In this document: piece after piece, positions 1-11,826 of the stretch
Numbering within the stretch: the stretch's first letter is position 1
How the letters are laid out: each line of letters opens with the position of its first letter
From: Burhinus oedicnemus
Taxonomy: Eukaryota > Chordata > Aves > Charadriiformes > Burhinidae
Assembly (NCBI GenBank): GCA_008921705.1
Contig: VFFE01007188.1
Span: forward strand, 50,716-114,715
Reading direction: 5' to 3'
DNA: 64,000 bases
Notes under the pieces: generated by a model
Told to the model about the DNA's origin: nothing
Seen by the model: only the letters and a program-made list of their open reading frames with translations
Databases searched by the model: none
Program-made: the position numbers and the translations under genes

Positions 1-1804
1 CTATGGTAAGATGTACATACCCCAGTCTCTTCCTCTCTGGGTAAGCACCCTAACAGAACTTATTTTGATTCTAAAACAGAAAACAATACAAGATAGGTAG
101 GTACCATCACAGTACAGTTGAAGAGAGAACTGCAAAAACTGACTTTGTCTCAACTTAGTTGTCTTAGTATGGATGCCTGGTTTTATATGAGACACTGAGA
201 CATTTTCATAGAGCAGTTGCATATAGCACAGGGCACAGAAGAGAGATGGACTGATAGTTGGAGGCCAGGCAAATGGCACTAGACACATATGTTGAGTCAA
301 ACAAAAGAAGACCTTAGTATATAATAAATTGAATCCCTCTGTAGTTTGTTTATTGTCTTGACTAAATGTCTGTTAATTATAAAAGGAGTTTAGAAGCCTG
401 ATTTGCACATAGATACCTAAACCTAGGGATCTTGATATCAGATTGAATCCTACCTGAGCTCTAACATAAACACTTAGATGTGGGGTAGTTGTCTAGATTT
501 ATAATCAGTGAAGAGAAATAGTTACTCCTAGTGACCAATTCCTATCCTCCTCAAGCAGACATCTAAATGGATCAGAAGAATTATCCCTCTAAAATGTATA
601 TTATTTTGTGGTGGCTATCAAAATAAAATAAAGATCAGGTTGCCTCTTAAGCTTTGGAATCCATTGCCAGTATAGATGCTTGGGACACCTAAAATGCCTT
701 CATGAGGGTGCCAGGTATGGCTCTTAAAGATGAGATCAGCTGGAGTCATGATGGAAGCCGGGGGAAATATTGCAGAGTTAAAAATTACGTTAAATATTTA
801 TATTAAGGCAATTGAATCCTGCCCAGAGGGGCTAGCTCAGATACAGATGTCTGATTTTAAATGAGCTGTGTCCCATTCCTTCTGTCCTGAATAATCAGGC
901 TGTGTGTTGTTTTTTTTATTTTTTATTTCTCTTGTTAAAGAATTACTCAATTCAGATATTGTCTCAATGAAGTATTTATTCTGGTCAAATAGACAACTGC
1001 TCTGGGAGAATTATTTCTGAGTATTTTTGTTGGCTCATTATTTCCACCCTTATCGATAAAATTTTTAAAAAGTCTATAGAGAACTAAAATGTTGTTTAAA
1101 AATGTATTTTGTTTTCTCAATAATATCTGTAAGGACCATCACAGTTCCTGGAAGATTTCTTTCTTGTAAGAAGAAAGAATTCTTTGTAGTTTGGGTTTCT
1201 TTTTCCTTTTTATAAATGTCAGTATTGGTATCAATGTGAAGTATCTGATCTTCAGTAAGGTAGAAACAGAAGCAAAAAATGCTGTTCCTCCAAAGTTGTG
1301 TTTCTATAGCTCTTCTCTGAGATAAGTGACAATATGGTCTGAATAAAAAAAAAAAAAAAAACAACTCAAACAAACAAAAAGAAAGCAACTGTAGAAACAT
1401 ACATTTCTTGAAATATTCAAGTCCTGATATAGTGGTGTAAAGATTACCTGCATTAGCTTGCCACAAGATGTAAATGTATCTGTGACCGAACTATAAAAAA
1501 TACATGATTTCTTCAGAATCTTAAAACAAATATTGCTATGTTTATAGATAGTTCTGCAAAAGGTCTACCAAAGGTATGACTAAAATAATAATGTGAAAAT
1601 GAACCTTCATCAAAGTAGTGTGTGTGTGCCTAATGGCTTAGTGCAAAATTGAGTGAGAAAACCTGTGTTAAGCTTGACATCAGTTTGGAAAGATAAAATA
1701 GTTTCGAGAACTATAGGCGTGAATTCTTCAAACTATCACTGAGCTATAGCTATACCATCTTCACTGAACAATAGCATCTTCACTAAAGACTTATCCTAGA
1801 AGCT
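1..1804. other. AT-rich noncoding DNA
   Basis: No gene, repeat family or RNA gene is recognisable. Reading frames here are short, interrupted and of unbiased composition. The only simple repeat of note is an A-run at about 1345-1361. The distal end of the LTR-A repeat may extend a little left of 1805, where similarity to its sister copy fades. Confidence 0.6.
1345..1361. repeat. Poly(A) tract
   Basis: Uninterrupted run of about 17 A on the plus strand. It is followed by A/C-rich sequence, and no retroposed sequence is recognisable upstream, so this is probably a simple repeat and not a SINE or LINE tail. Confidence 0.8.
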
Positions 1805-2075
1805 TTAGGGCCTTACTTGGAAAGAAAGATATACTGTGATATCACTGAACTGATTTGGCTGACAGCCCATGCCAACACCTGGATATAAACCCACGCAGTC
1901 AGAGATACTGGGAGAACATTGTCACACAGCCATCCAACACTTAGAGAAGCAGAAGTCTTGAGGAGTCAGTGTCAAGCCCTGCCCAGATCCTGACACAGAC
2001 ACTGGAGGGAGCGGATGTTGTGTTTCTCCAGGCCGGGCCATGCTGACTTACTGCTGTGGTTACTGGGGCAGGTCT
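1805..2075 (-). repeat. LTR-A, distal part (unclassified LTR-like repeat)
   Basis: The reverse complement of this stretch aligns collinearly with 33486-33750. Shared landmarks include AGACCTG.CCCAGT.ACCACA, CTGGGCAGGGCT, CTTCTGCTTCT/CCCTGCTTCT and GGCTGT.AGCCAAAT. It is the second half of one repeat copy whose first half lies at 3382-3545, the two halves being separated by the CR1-A insertion. The sharp 5' boundary beginning TGTC, the moderate length (about 400 bp) and a TATA-like stretch near 1880 suggest a solo LTR, but no family name is assigned. The distal boundary is uncertain. Confidence 0.7.
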
Positions 2076-3381
2076 CACAGAATCGCAGAATCACAGGTGT
2101 TGGAAGGGACCTCTGGAGATCACCTAGTCCAACCCCCCTGCCAGAGCAGGGACACCTACACCAGGTTGCACAGGATGGTGTCCAGGCCGGTTTGGAATGT
2201 CTCCAGAGTTGGAGACTCCACCACCTCTCTGGGCAGCCTCTTCCAGTGCTCTGCCACCCTCAAAGTCAAGAAGTTCCTCCTCATCTTTAGAGGGAACTTC
2301 CTATGGTCAAGTTTGTGCCCATTACTTCTTGTCCTATCACTGGGCGCCACTGAAAAAAGACTGGTGCCATCCTCCCGGCACCCTCCCTTTAAGTACTTGT
2401 AAGCATTGATGAGATCCCCCCTCAGCCTTCTCTTCTCCAGGCTCAAAAGACCCAAGTCCCTCAGCCTTTCCTCATAAGAAAGATGTTCCAGCCCCCTAAT
2501 CACATTGTAGCCCTCTGCTGTACCCTCTCCAGCAGTTCCCTGTCCTTCTTGAACTGGGGAGCCCAGAACTGGACACAGGACTCCAGGGCAGCCTCACCAG
2601 GGCAGAGTAGAGGGGAGGATAACCTCCCGCAACCCGCTGGCCACACACTTCTTGGTGGTCCCCCGGATGCCATTGGCCTTCTTGGGCACAAGGGCCCATT
2701 GCTGGCTCATGGTCATCGTGTTGTCCACCAGGACTCCCAGGTCCGTTTCCACCGAGCTGCTTTCCAGCAGGTCAGCCCCTAACCTGTACTGGTGCATGGG
2801 GTTATTCCTCCCCAGGTACAGTACCCTACACTTGCCCTTGTTGAATTTCATGAGGTTTCTCTCTGCCCAATTCTCCAGCCTGTCCAGGTCACACTGAATG
2901 GCAGCACAGCCTTCCGGTGTGTCAGCCACCCCTCCCAGTTTTGTGTCATCACCAAACTTGCTGATGGTACCCTCTACCCCTTCATCTAGGTCACTGATGA
3001 ATATACTGAACAGGACTGGACCCAGTACTGACCCCTGGGGAACACCACTTGTCACAGATCTCCAACTAGACTCTGTGCCACTAATCACAACCTTCTGAGC
3101 TCTATCTGCCAGCCAGTTTTCAATCCACCCCACTGTCCATTCATCCAACCCACACTTCCTAAACTTGCCTATGAGGATGCTGTGAGAGACAGTATCAAAA
3201 GCCTTGCTGAAGTCGAGGTAGACAACATCCACTGCCCCCCTCTCATCTATCTGTCCAGTCACACCATCGTAGAAGGCTATTAGATTAGTCAGGCATGACT
3301 TCCCCTTGGTGGATCCATGTTGGCTACTTCTGATAACCTTCTTTTCCTCCAGATGCTTTGAGATGATGCCCAGAACAAGCT
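2076..3381 (-). mobile_element. CR1-A, 5'-truncated CR1 LINE
   Basis: Minus-strand CR1 of about 1.3 kb. On the minus strand its 3' end is the octamer repeat CTGTGATTCTGCGATTCTGTG region at 2076-2097. The 5' end is truncated within the reverse-transcriptase domain, at the sequence equivalent to the motif just after LTSVPGK.MER of longer copies. It sits inside the LTR-A repeat and is flanked by the direct repeat GTCT (2072-2075 and 3382-3385), a short target-site duplication. CR1 elements normally make short or irregular duplications, which fits. It is closely related to CR1-C at 11029-11826, with which it shares disabling lesions. Confidence 0.95.
2156..3381 (-). pseudogene. CR1-A ORF2 remnant (reverse transcriptase, C-terminal part)
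   Basis: Encodes the C-terminal two thirds of CR1 ORF2, normally about 900-1000 residues with an N-terminal APE endonuclease followed by reverse transcriptase. Only the RT core and tail remain. Visible motifs in order are a degenerate [13 protein letters not shown] (the phenylalanine of HGFTKG is lost), [11 protein letters not shown] with the first catalytic Asp, [20 protein letters not shown] (usual FADDTKL, both Asp kept, Ala to Gly) and [14 protein letters not shown]. The frame breaks at 2612-2615, where a C-run (minus strand) is one base short, giving a stop after ILPSTLPW. It breaks again near 2497-2511, after which the tail [18 protein letters not shown] to CNLV reads on in another frame. 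It is non-functional, and the same two lesions occur in CR1-C. Confidence 0.9.
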
Positions 3382-3545
3382 GTCTCAATTAACTGGAATG
3401 TCTTATGTGTGTGTGCACGTGTGTGTGTGTATATGATAGTGCATGTGCAAAGCTTTTCTGACACAGAACTTCGCCCACTTGTCCTGCTTCATAAATCAAG
3501 CTTAACGGTGTTATGTTGTTTGATGTTCCTCCCCCACAGTGACAA
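3382..3545 (-). repeat. LTR-A, proximal part with the TG-type 5' end
   Basis: The reverse complement aligns with 33349-33485. Shared landmarks are a GTGGGGGA start, GGAACA(T/C)CAAA.AA, CTGTGTCA.GAAAG.TTT and an internal CA microsatellite in the same place (TG-rich at 3405-3430 on the plus strand). Similarity stops abruptly at the TGTC at about 3545, marking the repeat's 5' boundary. It is contiguous with 1805-2075 once CR1-A and one copy of the GTCT duplication are discounted. Confidence 0.7.
3405..3430. repeat. (TG)n microsatellite inside LTR-A
   Basis: Imperfect TG/CA dinucleotide tract. The orthologous position of the sister repeat LTR-B holds a CA tract at about 33446-33475, so the microsatellite was already part of the ancestral repeat. 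Confidence 0.8.
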
Positions 3546-6500
3546 AGGGTAAGCAAGACTGTTTCTGACTGTGTCTTACTGTTATCTTATACAAAGAAGA
3601 AGATGTAATTCGGGATTTCAGCAAAACTAAAATTATAAAAGAAAAAAATAAACACATTTCTTAGCAATGACGATATTACTTTGTGCTAAATCAATGAGCA
3701 AAATGAGAGAAAATTGAAGGTAATTCAATTACCTTTTGTTTTTTTCCCCTTATCTGAGAAAGAAAAGGACACAAAAATATTAGATATTAGACATGCAGAG
3801 TCCCATACAATAAAGGACGGGAGAAGAAAGACGAAGGTTTCATATACACAAAGATGGTCTTATTTGATTATTATATAAGCAAGTTACTCTGTAATAATGG
3901 GACTGGTAAAACCTGAATAATGACAGTGATAAAACCTGATTTCTTATAGAACCTTTGCCACATCTTTCTTCTGTATGCATCATGCCCTCTATTTTTTTAT
4001 AAAATATTTCTTTTTTCCTCATATATATTTTATTTATTTTTATGACCAAATAGCAGCACATGCTGTGGCTTACTCATTTTTGCAAGAAAATATTAGCTTT
4101 TTTTCTGTGACATTCAATAGTAACTGTTTTATATTGGCTACTGATTTCATGAAACCTTTTGTCTTTGCAAATTCTACTACTTTAGCTGTAACTGACCAAG
4201 GGATTGAAGAGTTATTTACAAGGCATAATAGACAAACAGACTGATTACATCTGATTTGTAATTCACTCCTGAAATTAAACATGTTATGGGGCTTTGCACA
4301 TAGCAATCCATTTGTTCGTCATAAGAAGGTCATCCTACCATTCCTTCATGCTGTTACCGCATGTTGCCGATGAGGGCCAGCAAACTTTAAGATATGTGAT
4401 TTTCACCTGTAGTGTTAAAGTATTTCAAAATATTATCTTGCTTTTCTTATTCATGATTGACTTGCTTCGCTCTTTGCTTTCTTAGCACACAAGCTCAATA
4501 ATATATTTTACTGGCCTACTAATTTCCTCAGATTTCTGGATCCCGGGTCAGGTATGCAAATTATCACAACCGCACAATGAAGAAGAAGATGTATTATAAG
4601 GATTATTAGTATTTACATTTAAAGGGGTAAACTGTTCTCTTATTGAAGTCAGAAAGATATTTTGCCATATTTCACATTTGCTCAAGTTTTCCTTATATAA
4701 CAGACTTCAAGAATAGCTCTTATGAAGAGGGATAAAGTAATAAAATGGCTAGTTTATTGAAATTTTGTAATGTGTTTTCTAACTGTTTTTTATTTTAATA
4801 TAATTTTTGAAATTTAATTATACCTTGCATTTACAAACATGATATTCCACTATTATTCCATATGCCCTATATGCAATGAACTATGAATAGGTACCCCAGG
4901 CTGCAGAAGTCAACATTATTCATATCAATATCTGTATCTTGGGCAAATTAGTCAAAACCGATCTGAGAAGGTATGGAATGGTACTTAGTGCATATACATA
5001 GCAACCAGAAAATAATCATTAGATCTTTGACATTTACAGTGAAAGCAGACAGAGTCTTCACTTCCAAGGTCCAAAAAAAAAGGGCATGTCATACAACAGC
5101 ACATTGTGCCATAAACCATGATAGCATAACAATTTTTACATTAAAGTTTTATTAACAGAACTCTATCATGTGTAATAGTTATCTTTTATTAATTTTGTTC
5201 TTAAACTGTTCAAGTAGTAAAGTATAATGGATTAAAGGTGCAGTCTTAAATATGAAGTTTGTGAAGTATTCAAACCACTAAAATGTCCTCACAAGTAGGG
5301 GACTATACTTTTCAATATTTATAATTAAACATTCACATGCGTAAAGTTGCAGTAGGTCAAAATTGTGGGGTTAGTTTCATAATTACTCTTCTTCTACATA
5401 TACAAATTAACCAAGGATGCCTCTAGGAAGGTACCTTACTGCTTTTCTCATAGTCTGCTCAGTGAATCCTCCTCCAGCCTCTTTGGAAGTCCACATGACT
5501 GCTAATGATAACCACAGGCAGTAAGACAACCTTCATCTGACATTAATCTTCTATGCTTTCCAGCACATTTAACCTATTGTCTTTACTAATACTTTGATGG
5601 TGGTATCATCATTAAATAGATATATAATAAGTTTTAATCTTAATGGTGCTGAGAATCAATTGAAAAACCTGATATCAGAGTTGCATGTGGTTTTGAGACC
5701 GTAACGTAAGTGCAACATTGATGAACACACAGATGCTGGGGTTTCTGAGGGCTGGAATCACCTCATCCAATTCTATTTTCTGGAATTTAGCCATGGCATT
5801 TCAGTTAGTCGCAGTTAGTTAAGAGAAGCAGGAGAATGAAAGAAGCTGGGAGAATAACTCACCTCGTGCTGTGACTGTTGCCACTGATTATAAAAGGAGC
5901 CTATATGATTGGTTTATGTGAGATATTCAGCCTCTATATAGCTAAAGTTAAGTGAGATGAATTCCATCTTCACTCTTGACAAGACGTAAGGTGAGCTAAA
6001 TTGCTGTGAAATGCGCCACTTGTCTTCTTACATCAGCATGGCAACAAAGCATCTTAGTCACATTGTGTGCAATGTGCTTAAATGAGACAGTTTTTTTCTC
6101 ACTTTTTGCATCACTCCCCCAATAACCTTGCTACATTCTTAGTGTATAAGAAATTACTCCCTTTTTCTGTAATTTCGAAAGACATACAATACTGCTGACA
6201 TAATTTTATATACTTATTGTTTTCCTTATGGACAGAAGGTTGACTATCTTCTCATCATTACTGAAAAATACAGATATCTTAGCCTTAATATTAATTATTT
6301 TATTTCTTGCAAAGAACATAGTAGTAGATGAGAATTATTAAATTTAAAAGTTCAGCCTTCTGCTTAAGGAATCAGCTACGTATTGAAGAAATTTGTAAGT
6401 ATCATTATTGCTCTTACTTTGGGAAAGATAATGGAATACATTCCAACCACATTTGAAATCAGTTGTAATCAAAGGTTCTGTATAGGCTGACACTTTTCTT

Positions 6501-9500
6501 TTGAAGTTCATGGAAATTCAACTTGATTGTAGTTTATATTGGCTATATCTTAACCCACCTCAGATAGTCTAGTTACGGCATACTAGATTTTAAAAAAAAA
6601 GTTCTAAAAGGAGGCATATAATCTCATACAGTCTGTAATGGACTGTATACTTTGTTTGTTGTTATGCTAAAGGGAAGTCACATGGACCAGCTGACAGGCA
6701 CAGTGTATGCTACAAGCCTACAATTTATGGAGAAAAAAAGACAGGAAAAGGCTGTAGAGAAGAGCAGAGTGCCAGCATGCCACGATCCAGTACACTCTGA
6801 CCAAGTTCTTTCAGATGTTCCACATGTGGAGTGTTTAATGTATAATACAAAATTTACTTTTTTGAAGCTCTTTGAAGTTACATGAGATTTTGATTTAGCA
6901 GAGAAATGCAGCAATGGTACAAGCTACACTTCGTAGAGTGTAGCACTGGCCATACATAGTTGAATCACAATACAAACTTGATACTCACTGCCTGTCTGTA
7001 TAATATGGCCAATGTCACAGCACTGGGTGTCCCCATTTGCCAGGAAAGAAGGCATGGGTTCAAACCAGCTCAGTTCCATTGCTCCCCTCAAGGTTCCTTT
7101 TGTTGGTTGGTTGGTGCTCATATATTATGTTGGGATTGCTCACATATATACTTCCCCTTCACACGTTGGTCTGGCTGACTAAGGAAGACACCTTTACTTT
7201 TTGATTAACTCAGAGAAAAGCAGTTACACAGTTTCTTGACTCACTCAGCCAATATAACTGGTTGATTTGCTCAGCTGATCTAGCCACCTGATCTATTCAA
7301 TTGCTATAGCTGTTTAGGCAGACCAAAGGCCACCCTACAGTCCCTTTTGTGTTGAGGTAAGTTCAGCTTTCTCTGCACCAGTTGTGTTCAGCTGCTCCCT
7401 ACATCCTCCACTGAGCTTCATGTACACATTGCCCTTGCCCATCTCTTTCACTACGCATTGATTGGTCCCCACAGCATCAAGCAGCCAGGACTGAGAGCAC
7501 TCCCAGATAAACTTCAGGGACCACATGGGACCACACAGAGTTTACTGAAAAGCAGAAAACTGCTGAACTGCCTGGCAGCAACAACCTGTTTGTAAAGATA
7601 GTGGGACATTTGTTTATAAATGCATCCTAGTTCCACTCAGTTTCATCCATATTCGTTCAATTTTGATTATTTAAAAAGTGAAACAAATTTGCGTATATTC
7701 TAATAGACGTCTTCCCATTTGAACACCACCACCAGGTTTAAAAGCCTTTAGTCTCCTTTGAGGAGATGAACATAAGAAACTAATCTGATCCCCTGAAAAT
7801 TCTGATTTATTATGATCTCTAGAGAAATCTGTGTCTGACAGGAATATAGGATGTACTGCACTTTCAGTGTTTAATAAGGTTTGGTTAACTATGTGGAATT
7901 AATTAGGAATTTGGATCAGTTTCTTTCTGTCCATCTAAAACTGCAATTTTTTATTCAAAATGTAGCTATATCCTTTCCCTACCAGCTGTAACATCTTATT
8001 TTCATAACATATAGCAAAATGAAATGGCATAGTACTTACACATTACACAACCGGTTAATGTCTTGGCTTTCCTTATAAAATTATTAATAAGCTTTTTATT
8101 TGCTTTTGCAGTTCAAGTATTAGAATTGCAATATGATCTGAAAATACTTTCTTTAGTCCAACATTTGACTTCTTTATTCAATAGCTTCAGGGGTAATCCA
8201 AGACTATTTTATTGAACTTTATGAACGTCTGGCCCATTAGTTCCTTCCCTTTTTGTTATAGATACGTCATGAAAAAAATTCTTTCCTGAGTAAAACTGAG
8301 TGAAAATCACCACTAACTTAGTTATATGTAATCCTAGTTATATTGAGACATTAACCTGCTAGTAATATGGACCCAGAACATTTCATAATATCAGCTTTTT
8401 TTTCTATCTATCTGGCTTACTTTTTTGCCGTTCCCAGTACTGTCTGTTTCCAAACACAGCTGGTTAAACAGCCTCATTATTAAACTAGAATTTCTAAATA
8501 GGAAAATAGGAAGTTTCAGTTAATAAATTTACATTGATAAAACTACTTACATTTTATAAAGAAAGACTAAAATGTAAAATCAAGTTAAATAACATGTTAA
8601 ATTCTGAACTGTACAGAAAAAAAACCCAAACCCACAACAAAACTATTATACCCCTTTGCTTGTGATGATGAACAAAATGCCATAGAAAAGCTTTGTTTAG
8701 CCAACAGAACTTTTTCATCACAATTTTTAAAGAAAAGTTTCAAACCAATTCTAATTCTAAGACATAATACAATATTCTAGGGTATTTTTATCAAGATATA
8801 ACACCAAACAAGGAAACTTTTTATAGCTGTGATTCCCTTCCCGCTAATAAAACTGTAGTTCACATAATCATACAGGCATACTTAAGTTATTTGTATTTAT
8901 TCATTTATCATGGAATGGAGTTTTCTTAGGTCTCACTTGTAGTAATAAAAGCTAGCTATCAATGCCACAGTGTGATTGTGCTATCCTTACTATCTCAGTG
9001 AGTGGCTAAAACGTTTTCTCACATCTATTATTCTGCACTATTTTTTATCACTGAAACATTAAAAGAAAATATATTTGTAAATGTATTCGTTAAGTTTTCC
9101 TATTATTTAGAATTTTAGCTGATGTGATTCGAGATATAATGGAATTTCTGCCCACAAATGCTGATAATTCATCTTTTGGGCATAAGAAGCAAGATCAAAA
9201 CAAAACATCTGGGTATCTGGAAATCCATTAGGTAAAGTTTAGGTTCCTGAATGTAAGAGAAGTGTCATATGAAACCTTAGCAATTAACTCCAGATGTTTA
9301 TATTCCTCACCTATCTTTTCTTTGCTGGTATTTTTTGTTCAGGGTTTTGGGTTTTTTTGTTTATTTGTTTGCTTTTTTATTGTCAGAAAAATATATTAGC
9401 TGCTTGAAGTTCATTAGTCTCTTTTGTGTATCACCATTTGTAGACTACCATTTTAGGTACTAAGGTGGCCATTTTGTATCTATGCCCATTTGGATTTAAT

Positions 9501-9824
9501 AAATCAGGAAAACTCACAGATAACTCTGTTGAGATTTATCACTGATGACGCTAGAGAAAAATTCTATACAAGCCTTATTTCTCTGGCTAAGTTCCTTGAG
9601 GTGAAAAGCTATCAAAATTTTGTACCTTTAATCATATCTTTAATAGTTCATATCTGTAGTAAGTTTCTTCTACACCTTATACATCCAGCTGCAGGGCATG
9701 TGGAAGCAGATAATTTTAATTGTCAAGGGATATAGAAAAAGACTATTTATCACTGTTGATTTGTTGGGGTTTTTTTGAGGAGGACTTTTGAGAGCATCTA
9801 TTCAAGAAGCTGATGGCATCAGTT
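3546..9824. other. AT-rich noncoding DNA
   Basis: More than 6 kb without a recognisable gene or repeat. The stretch at about 6950-7560 is less AT-rich than its surroundings and includes GGTTGGTTGGTTGG near 7100. It may be an old repeat, but I could not match it to anything else in the window. No splice-bounded exon or conserved protein motif was seen. Confidence 0.5.
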
Positions 9825-11028
9825 GTAGAATCATAGAATCGTCTGAATTGGAAGGGACCTTTAAGATCATCAAGTCCCACCATATACATAACACCTCCAA
9901 AACCCACCACTAAACCATGTCCGCGTCTATCCATCTTTTAAATACCTCCAGGGATGGCAATTCCACCACTTCTCTAGGAAGCCTATCCAACGCTTGAGAA
10001 CCATTTTGGTGAAGAAATGTTTCCTAATATCCAACCTAAACCTCCCCTGGTGCAACCGGAGGGCATTTCCTCTTGTCCTATCACTTGTTACTTGGGAGAA
10101 GAGATCGACACCCACCTCACTACAACCTCCTTTCAGGTAGTCATAGAGAGCAATAAGGTCTCCCCTCAGCCTCCTTTGCTCCAGGCTAAACAACCACAGT
10201 TCTCTCAGACACTCCTCATAACACTTGTGCTCTGGACCCTTCACCGGCTTTGTTGCCCTTCTCTGGACACACTCCAGAACCTCAGTGTCTTTCTTGTAGT
10301 GAGGGACCCAAAACTGAACACAGTATTCTGAACTAAACCAGTGCCGAGTACAAGGGACGATCACTTCCCTAGTCCTGCTGGCCACACTATTTCTGATACA
10401 GGCCAGGATGCTGTTGGCCTTCTTGGCCACCTGGGCACACTGCTGGCTCATATTCAGCTGCCTGTTGACCAGGACCCCCAGGTTCTTTTCTGCCAGACAG
10501 CTTTCCAGCCACTCTTCTCCAAGCCTGTAGTGCTGCATGGGGTTGTTGTGACGCAAGTGCAGGACCCGACACTTGGCCTTGTTGAACCTCATACCATTGG
10601 CCTTGGCCCATTGATCCAGCCTGTCCAGATCCCTCTGTTGAGCCATCCTACCCTCAAGCAGATCAACACTGCCACTTAATTTGGTGTCATTTGCAAACAT
10701 AGTGAGGGTGCACTCTATCCCCTCATCCAGATCGTTAATACAGATATTAAAGAGAACAGGCCCCAGTAATGAGCCCTGGGGAACACCACTTGTGACCAGT
10801 TACCAACTGGATTTACCTCCATTACCACCACTCTTTGGGCCTGGCCTTCCAGTCAATTTTTGACCCAGTGAAGGGTACACCCATCCAAGCCATGAGCATT
10901 CAGTTTCTCTAGGAGAATGCTGTGGGAAACCGTGTTGAAGGCTTTAATAAAGTCCAGGCAGACAACATCCAGAGCCTTTCCTTCATCCACTAAGTGGGTT
11001 ACCTTGTCATTGAAGGAGATCAGGTTAG
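9825..11028 (-). mobile_element. CR1-B, main part
   Basis: Minus-strand CR1. The 3' end is the GATTCTATGATTCTA repeat at 9825-9840. The element continues through ORF2 up to 11028, is interrupted by the plus-strand CR1-C, and resumes at 11827. The pre-insertion sequence can be read from CR1-I at about 38905-38920, where GATCAGGTTAGTCAAGCAGG is uninterrupted. A 383-bp internal block (10403-10785) differs at only one site from CR1-D, whereas the flanking parts of the two copies are much more diverged. Confidence 0.95.
9927..11028 (-). pseudogene. CR1-B ORF2 remnant (reverse transcriptase)
   Basis: RT core and C-terminal tail of CR1 ORF2. Motifs in order are CLDFIKAFNTV (usual [11 protein letters not shown]; the Asp is kept), then after a stop at SSW* near the [14 protein letters not shown] block, [26 protein letters not shown] and a tail ending near RYLKDG. 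The catalytic FADD box is FAND, an Asp-to-Asn change that should abolish polymerisation. There are additional frame shifts near 10840 and in the last 60 codons. The same FAND and LRHNN changes occur in CR1-D inside the near-identical block. Non-functional. Confidence 0.9.
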
Positions 11029-11744
11029 TTGGGCAGAGAGAAACCTCATGAAGTTCAACAAAGGCAAGTGTAAGGAACTGCACTTGGGGAGGAATAACCC
11101 CAGGCACCAGTACAGGTTAGGGGCTGACCTGCTGGAAAGCAGCCCTGTGGAAAGGGACCTGGGAGTCCTGGTGGACAACACGATGACCATGAGGCAGCAA
11201 TGGGCCCTTGTGCCCAAGAAGGCCAATGGCATCCTGGGGTGCATCAAGAGGTGTATGGCAAGCAGGTTGCGGGAGGTTATCCTCCCCTCTACTCTGCCCT
11301 GGTGAGGCTGCCCTGGAGTCCTGTGTCCAGTTCTGGGCTCCCCAGTTCAAGAAGGACAGGGAACTGCTGGAGAGGGTACAGCAGAGGGCTACAATGTGAT
11401 TAGGGGACTGGAACACCTTTCTTATGAGGAAAGGCTGAGGGACTTGGGTCTTTTGAGTCTGGAGAAGAGAAGGCTGAGGGGGGAATCTCATCAATGCTTA
11501 CAAGTACTTAAAGGGAGGGTGCCGGGAGGATGGCACCAGTCTTTTTTCAGTGGTGCCCAGTGATAGGACAAGAGGTAATGGGCACAAACTTGACCATAGG
11601 AAGTTCCATCTAAAGATGAGGAGGAACTTCTTGACTTTGAGGGTGGCAGAGCACTGGAAGAGGCTGCCCAGAGAGGTGGTGGAGTCTCCAACTCTGGAGA
11701 CATTCCAAACCGGCCTGGACACCATCCTGTGCAACCTGGTGTAG
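11029..11744 (+). pseudogene. CR1-C ORF2 remnant (C-terminal tail)
   Basis: Encodes only the region after the FADD box: [10 protein letters not shown], the [20 protein letters not shown] block, then the tail SLEKRRL to CNLV with a stop at 11744. The frame is lost at 11284-11287 (one base short in a C-run, giving ILPSTLPW stop) and again at 11386-11399 (ATM stop in place of ATKM). Both lesions match CR1-A at the same element positions. No catalytic residue lies in this part. Non-functional. Confidence 0.85.
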
Positions 11745-11826
11745 GTGTCCCTGCTCTGGCAGGGGGGTTGGACTAGATGATCTCCAGAGGTCCCTTCCAA
11801 CCCCTGTGATTCTGTGATTCTGTGAT
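11029..11826 (+). mobile_element. CR1-C, 5'-truncated CR1 nested in CR1-B
   Basis: Plus-strand CR1 of about 0.8 kb. It begins abruptly inside ORF2 (TTGGGCAGAGAGAAACCTCA) and ends with the octamer array TGTGATTCTGTGATTCTGTGA at 11806-11826. The host CR1-B continues on the other side (TAGTCAAGCAGG). The junctions GTTAG|TTGGGC and CTGTGA|TAGTC suggest a very short target duplication around TAG. The element runs opposite to its host. It closely resembles CR1-A, including disabling lesions. Confidence 0.95.

Noticed and set aside
1074..1466. 130-codon minus-strand frame near the left edge.
   Set aside because: It contains a polyphenylalanine stretch from the A-run at 1345-1361 and has no recognisable domain.
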